Positions 62,932 through 64,000 of a stretch of 64,000 nucleotides of DNA are shown here, one piece after another (the first letter of the stretch is position 1; each line of letters opens with the position of its first letter). This DNA comes from Carya illinoinensis. Lineage: Eukaryota > Streptophyta > Magnoliopsida > Fagales > Juglandaceae. The stretch covers positions 6,919,501 through 6,983,500 of the forward strand of contig NC_056760.1 of NCBI RefSeq assembly GCF_018687715.1. Direction: 5' to 3'. A program made the position numbers and the translations under genes. The notes beneath the pieces are model-generated. The model saw only the letters and a list, made by a program, of their open reading frames with translations. It was not told where the DNA came from and ran no database searches.

Positions 62932-64000
62932 CATGGAGGTCTTAAATTTTGTGTTAATCTTTGATTGATCTTGAATTAGCTAGTGAATACCTTATTCGGT
63001 AATAATGCGATGTGATCTCCAACCTGGCAATTAATTAAACCGGCCCGTACGTACCATTTAGCATGTTTAAAGAGTGATCATCAGTATCTTCAAAAAAAAA
63101 AAAATACACACTAGATCATAATATATATAGTTGTATAATAATGCCCAAATTTTCTGAAAACGAATTTAAAACTTGATTACTCAATTAAAAGTATAATCTT
63201 TCTGCCGAGTGTCAAACTTACATCACGTGAAGCTTCATTAATATATTATACAAGGGAATTTAACAGTACTTTCTGTTGAAATCAAGCGACTTAATTTGGA
63301 GGACATTCACATGGGTTGTCAGATTATAATCTTGTTTCATCATGAAGAGGATCCCAACTTCATCCCCAAGTCCGTTATCATCATGAATTGCTCTCGCGGT
63401 TGATTGTAGCTGCAGATTGCAGATCAGTACTCTAATTAGAGAAAAATGATCATAAACACACAATCTTTTTAACAACACTTTACATAATTACATCTTAAAT
63501 GAATTAAATTTTTATAAAATAACTTATAAAAATGTATATCCCCATCTTAACTAGAAAAATACCCCAAATTTAAAACGTACATAATTGTGTAAAAAACTGT
63601 AAAAACCGAAAAGAGCTGTGTTATATAGGTTAAAATTACTGTTTATGAAAGCTAGCTTCGAAATTCATATATATTTTTGGGTCTCTTTTTATGTGGGGTG
63701 CATCTATATAATAAATGCCAGCCGAGAGAATTTCCTGTACAGGATATGATCGATCGATCAGCTAAAATATGAGTCAGTAGTACTTTCATCATGTGATGGT
63801 AATTTATCAATATTATATCGTACTAATACTGATTCTGATTAAAAAAAAAAAAAAAGAAGATGCTAATTAAACTCCAGTTTGACCCAACTCGAGCTGGTGA
63901 GTACTTTGGCATCGATCTCACTTCATTTGAAATTTATAGGATGGTTGTGCGAAATTCAGTGTAATTTCTGGCTAAAGATCATTCAGATCGACGCTTGCTC
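62932..64000. other. Intergenic; one unassigned short frame
   Basis: Mostly AT-rich. A minus-strand frame at 63260-63478 contains STARAIHDDNGLGDEVGILF, preceded by a CTGCAG acceptor-like site at about 63412. It could be a terminal exon of a gene extending elsewhere, but I recognise no family. Confidence 0.35.

Overview
The window is nuclear DNA from a flowering plant, most likely a woody eudicot. I infer Fagales/Juglandaceae-like from the repeat families, but this is unproven. The evidence for plant nuclear DNA is split GT-AG genes with AT-rich introns, an intron-less nuclear tRNA-Glu, plant-only protein families (class III peroxidase, SPEAR/TIE repressor, plant glutamate receptor) and dense MITE, LINE and LTR-retrotransposon sequence.

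Layout. 1-5000 is repeat-rich and gene-poor (decayed elements, short MITEs). A tRNA-Glu(CTC) gene lies at 5016-5088. A two-exon relic of the immune regulator SNI1 is at about 6447-6720. A complete class III peroxidase resembling Arabidopsis PRX19 occupies 7215-9821 (minus, 3 exons). 9822-14230 is intergenic and holds a TA-rich MITE and a roughly 0.9 kb GGTCCGG-rich element. An ATP11/ATPAF1 mitochondrial F1-ATPase assembly factor is at 14231-18081 (plus, 4 exons). An API5-like gene is at 19129-25075 (plus, 16 exons, 551 codons, reading frame intact). A broken GLR2-type glutamate receptor pseudogene is at about 25682-28395 (minus). A DEAH-box RNA helicase of the DEAH9/DHX35 type spans 28904-58530 (plus, 23 exons, 698 residues, frame intact). 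A SPEAR/TIE EAR-motif repressor is at 59727-61699 (minus, 5 exons). 61700-64000 is intergenic with an inverted pair of MITEs.

The gene set PRX19 - ATP11 - API5 - SPEAR/TIE matches, as I recall it, a short block of Arabidopsis chromosome 2 (around At2g34010-At2g34060). DEAH9 and SNI1 are neighbours on Arabidopsis chromosome 4 (At4g18465/At4g18470). The window therefore looks like a merged or ancestral form of two blocks that were separated in Arabidopsis.

The most unusual structure is inside DEAH9 intron 10 (13.3 kb). One 12.8 kb unit (35600-48368) starts with TG, ends with CA and is flanked by a perfect 5-bp target duplication (ATAGC). Internally it is a rearranged chimera: direct and inverted LTR pieces joined at primer-binding sites, a gag gene cut in two with its halves out of order, two head-to-head copies of an element carrying a long envelope-like/plant-transposon ORF but no pol of its own, and a truncated reverse-oriented Copia element. 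The two head-to-head arms form a roughly 3 kb inverted repeat that lies in the primary transcript of an apparently functional splicing-helicase gene.
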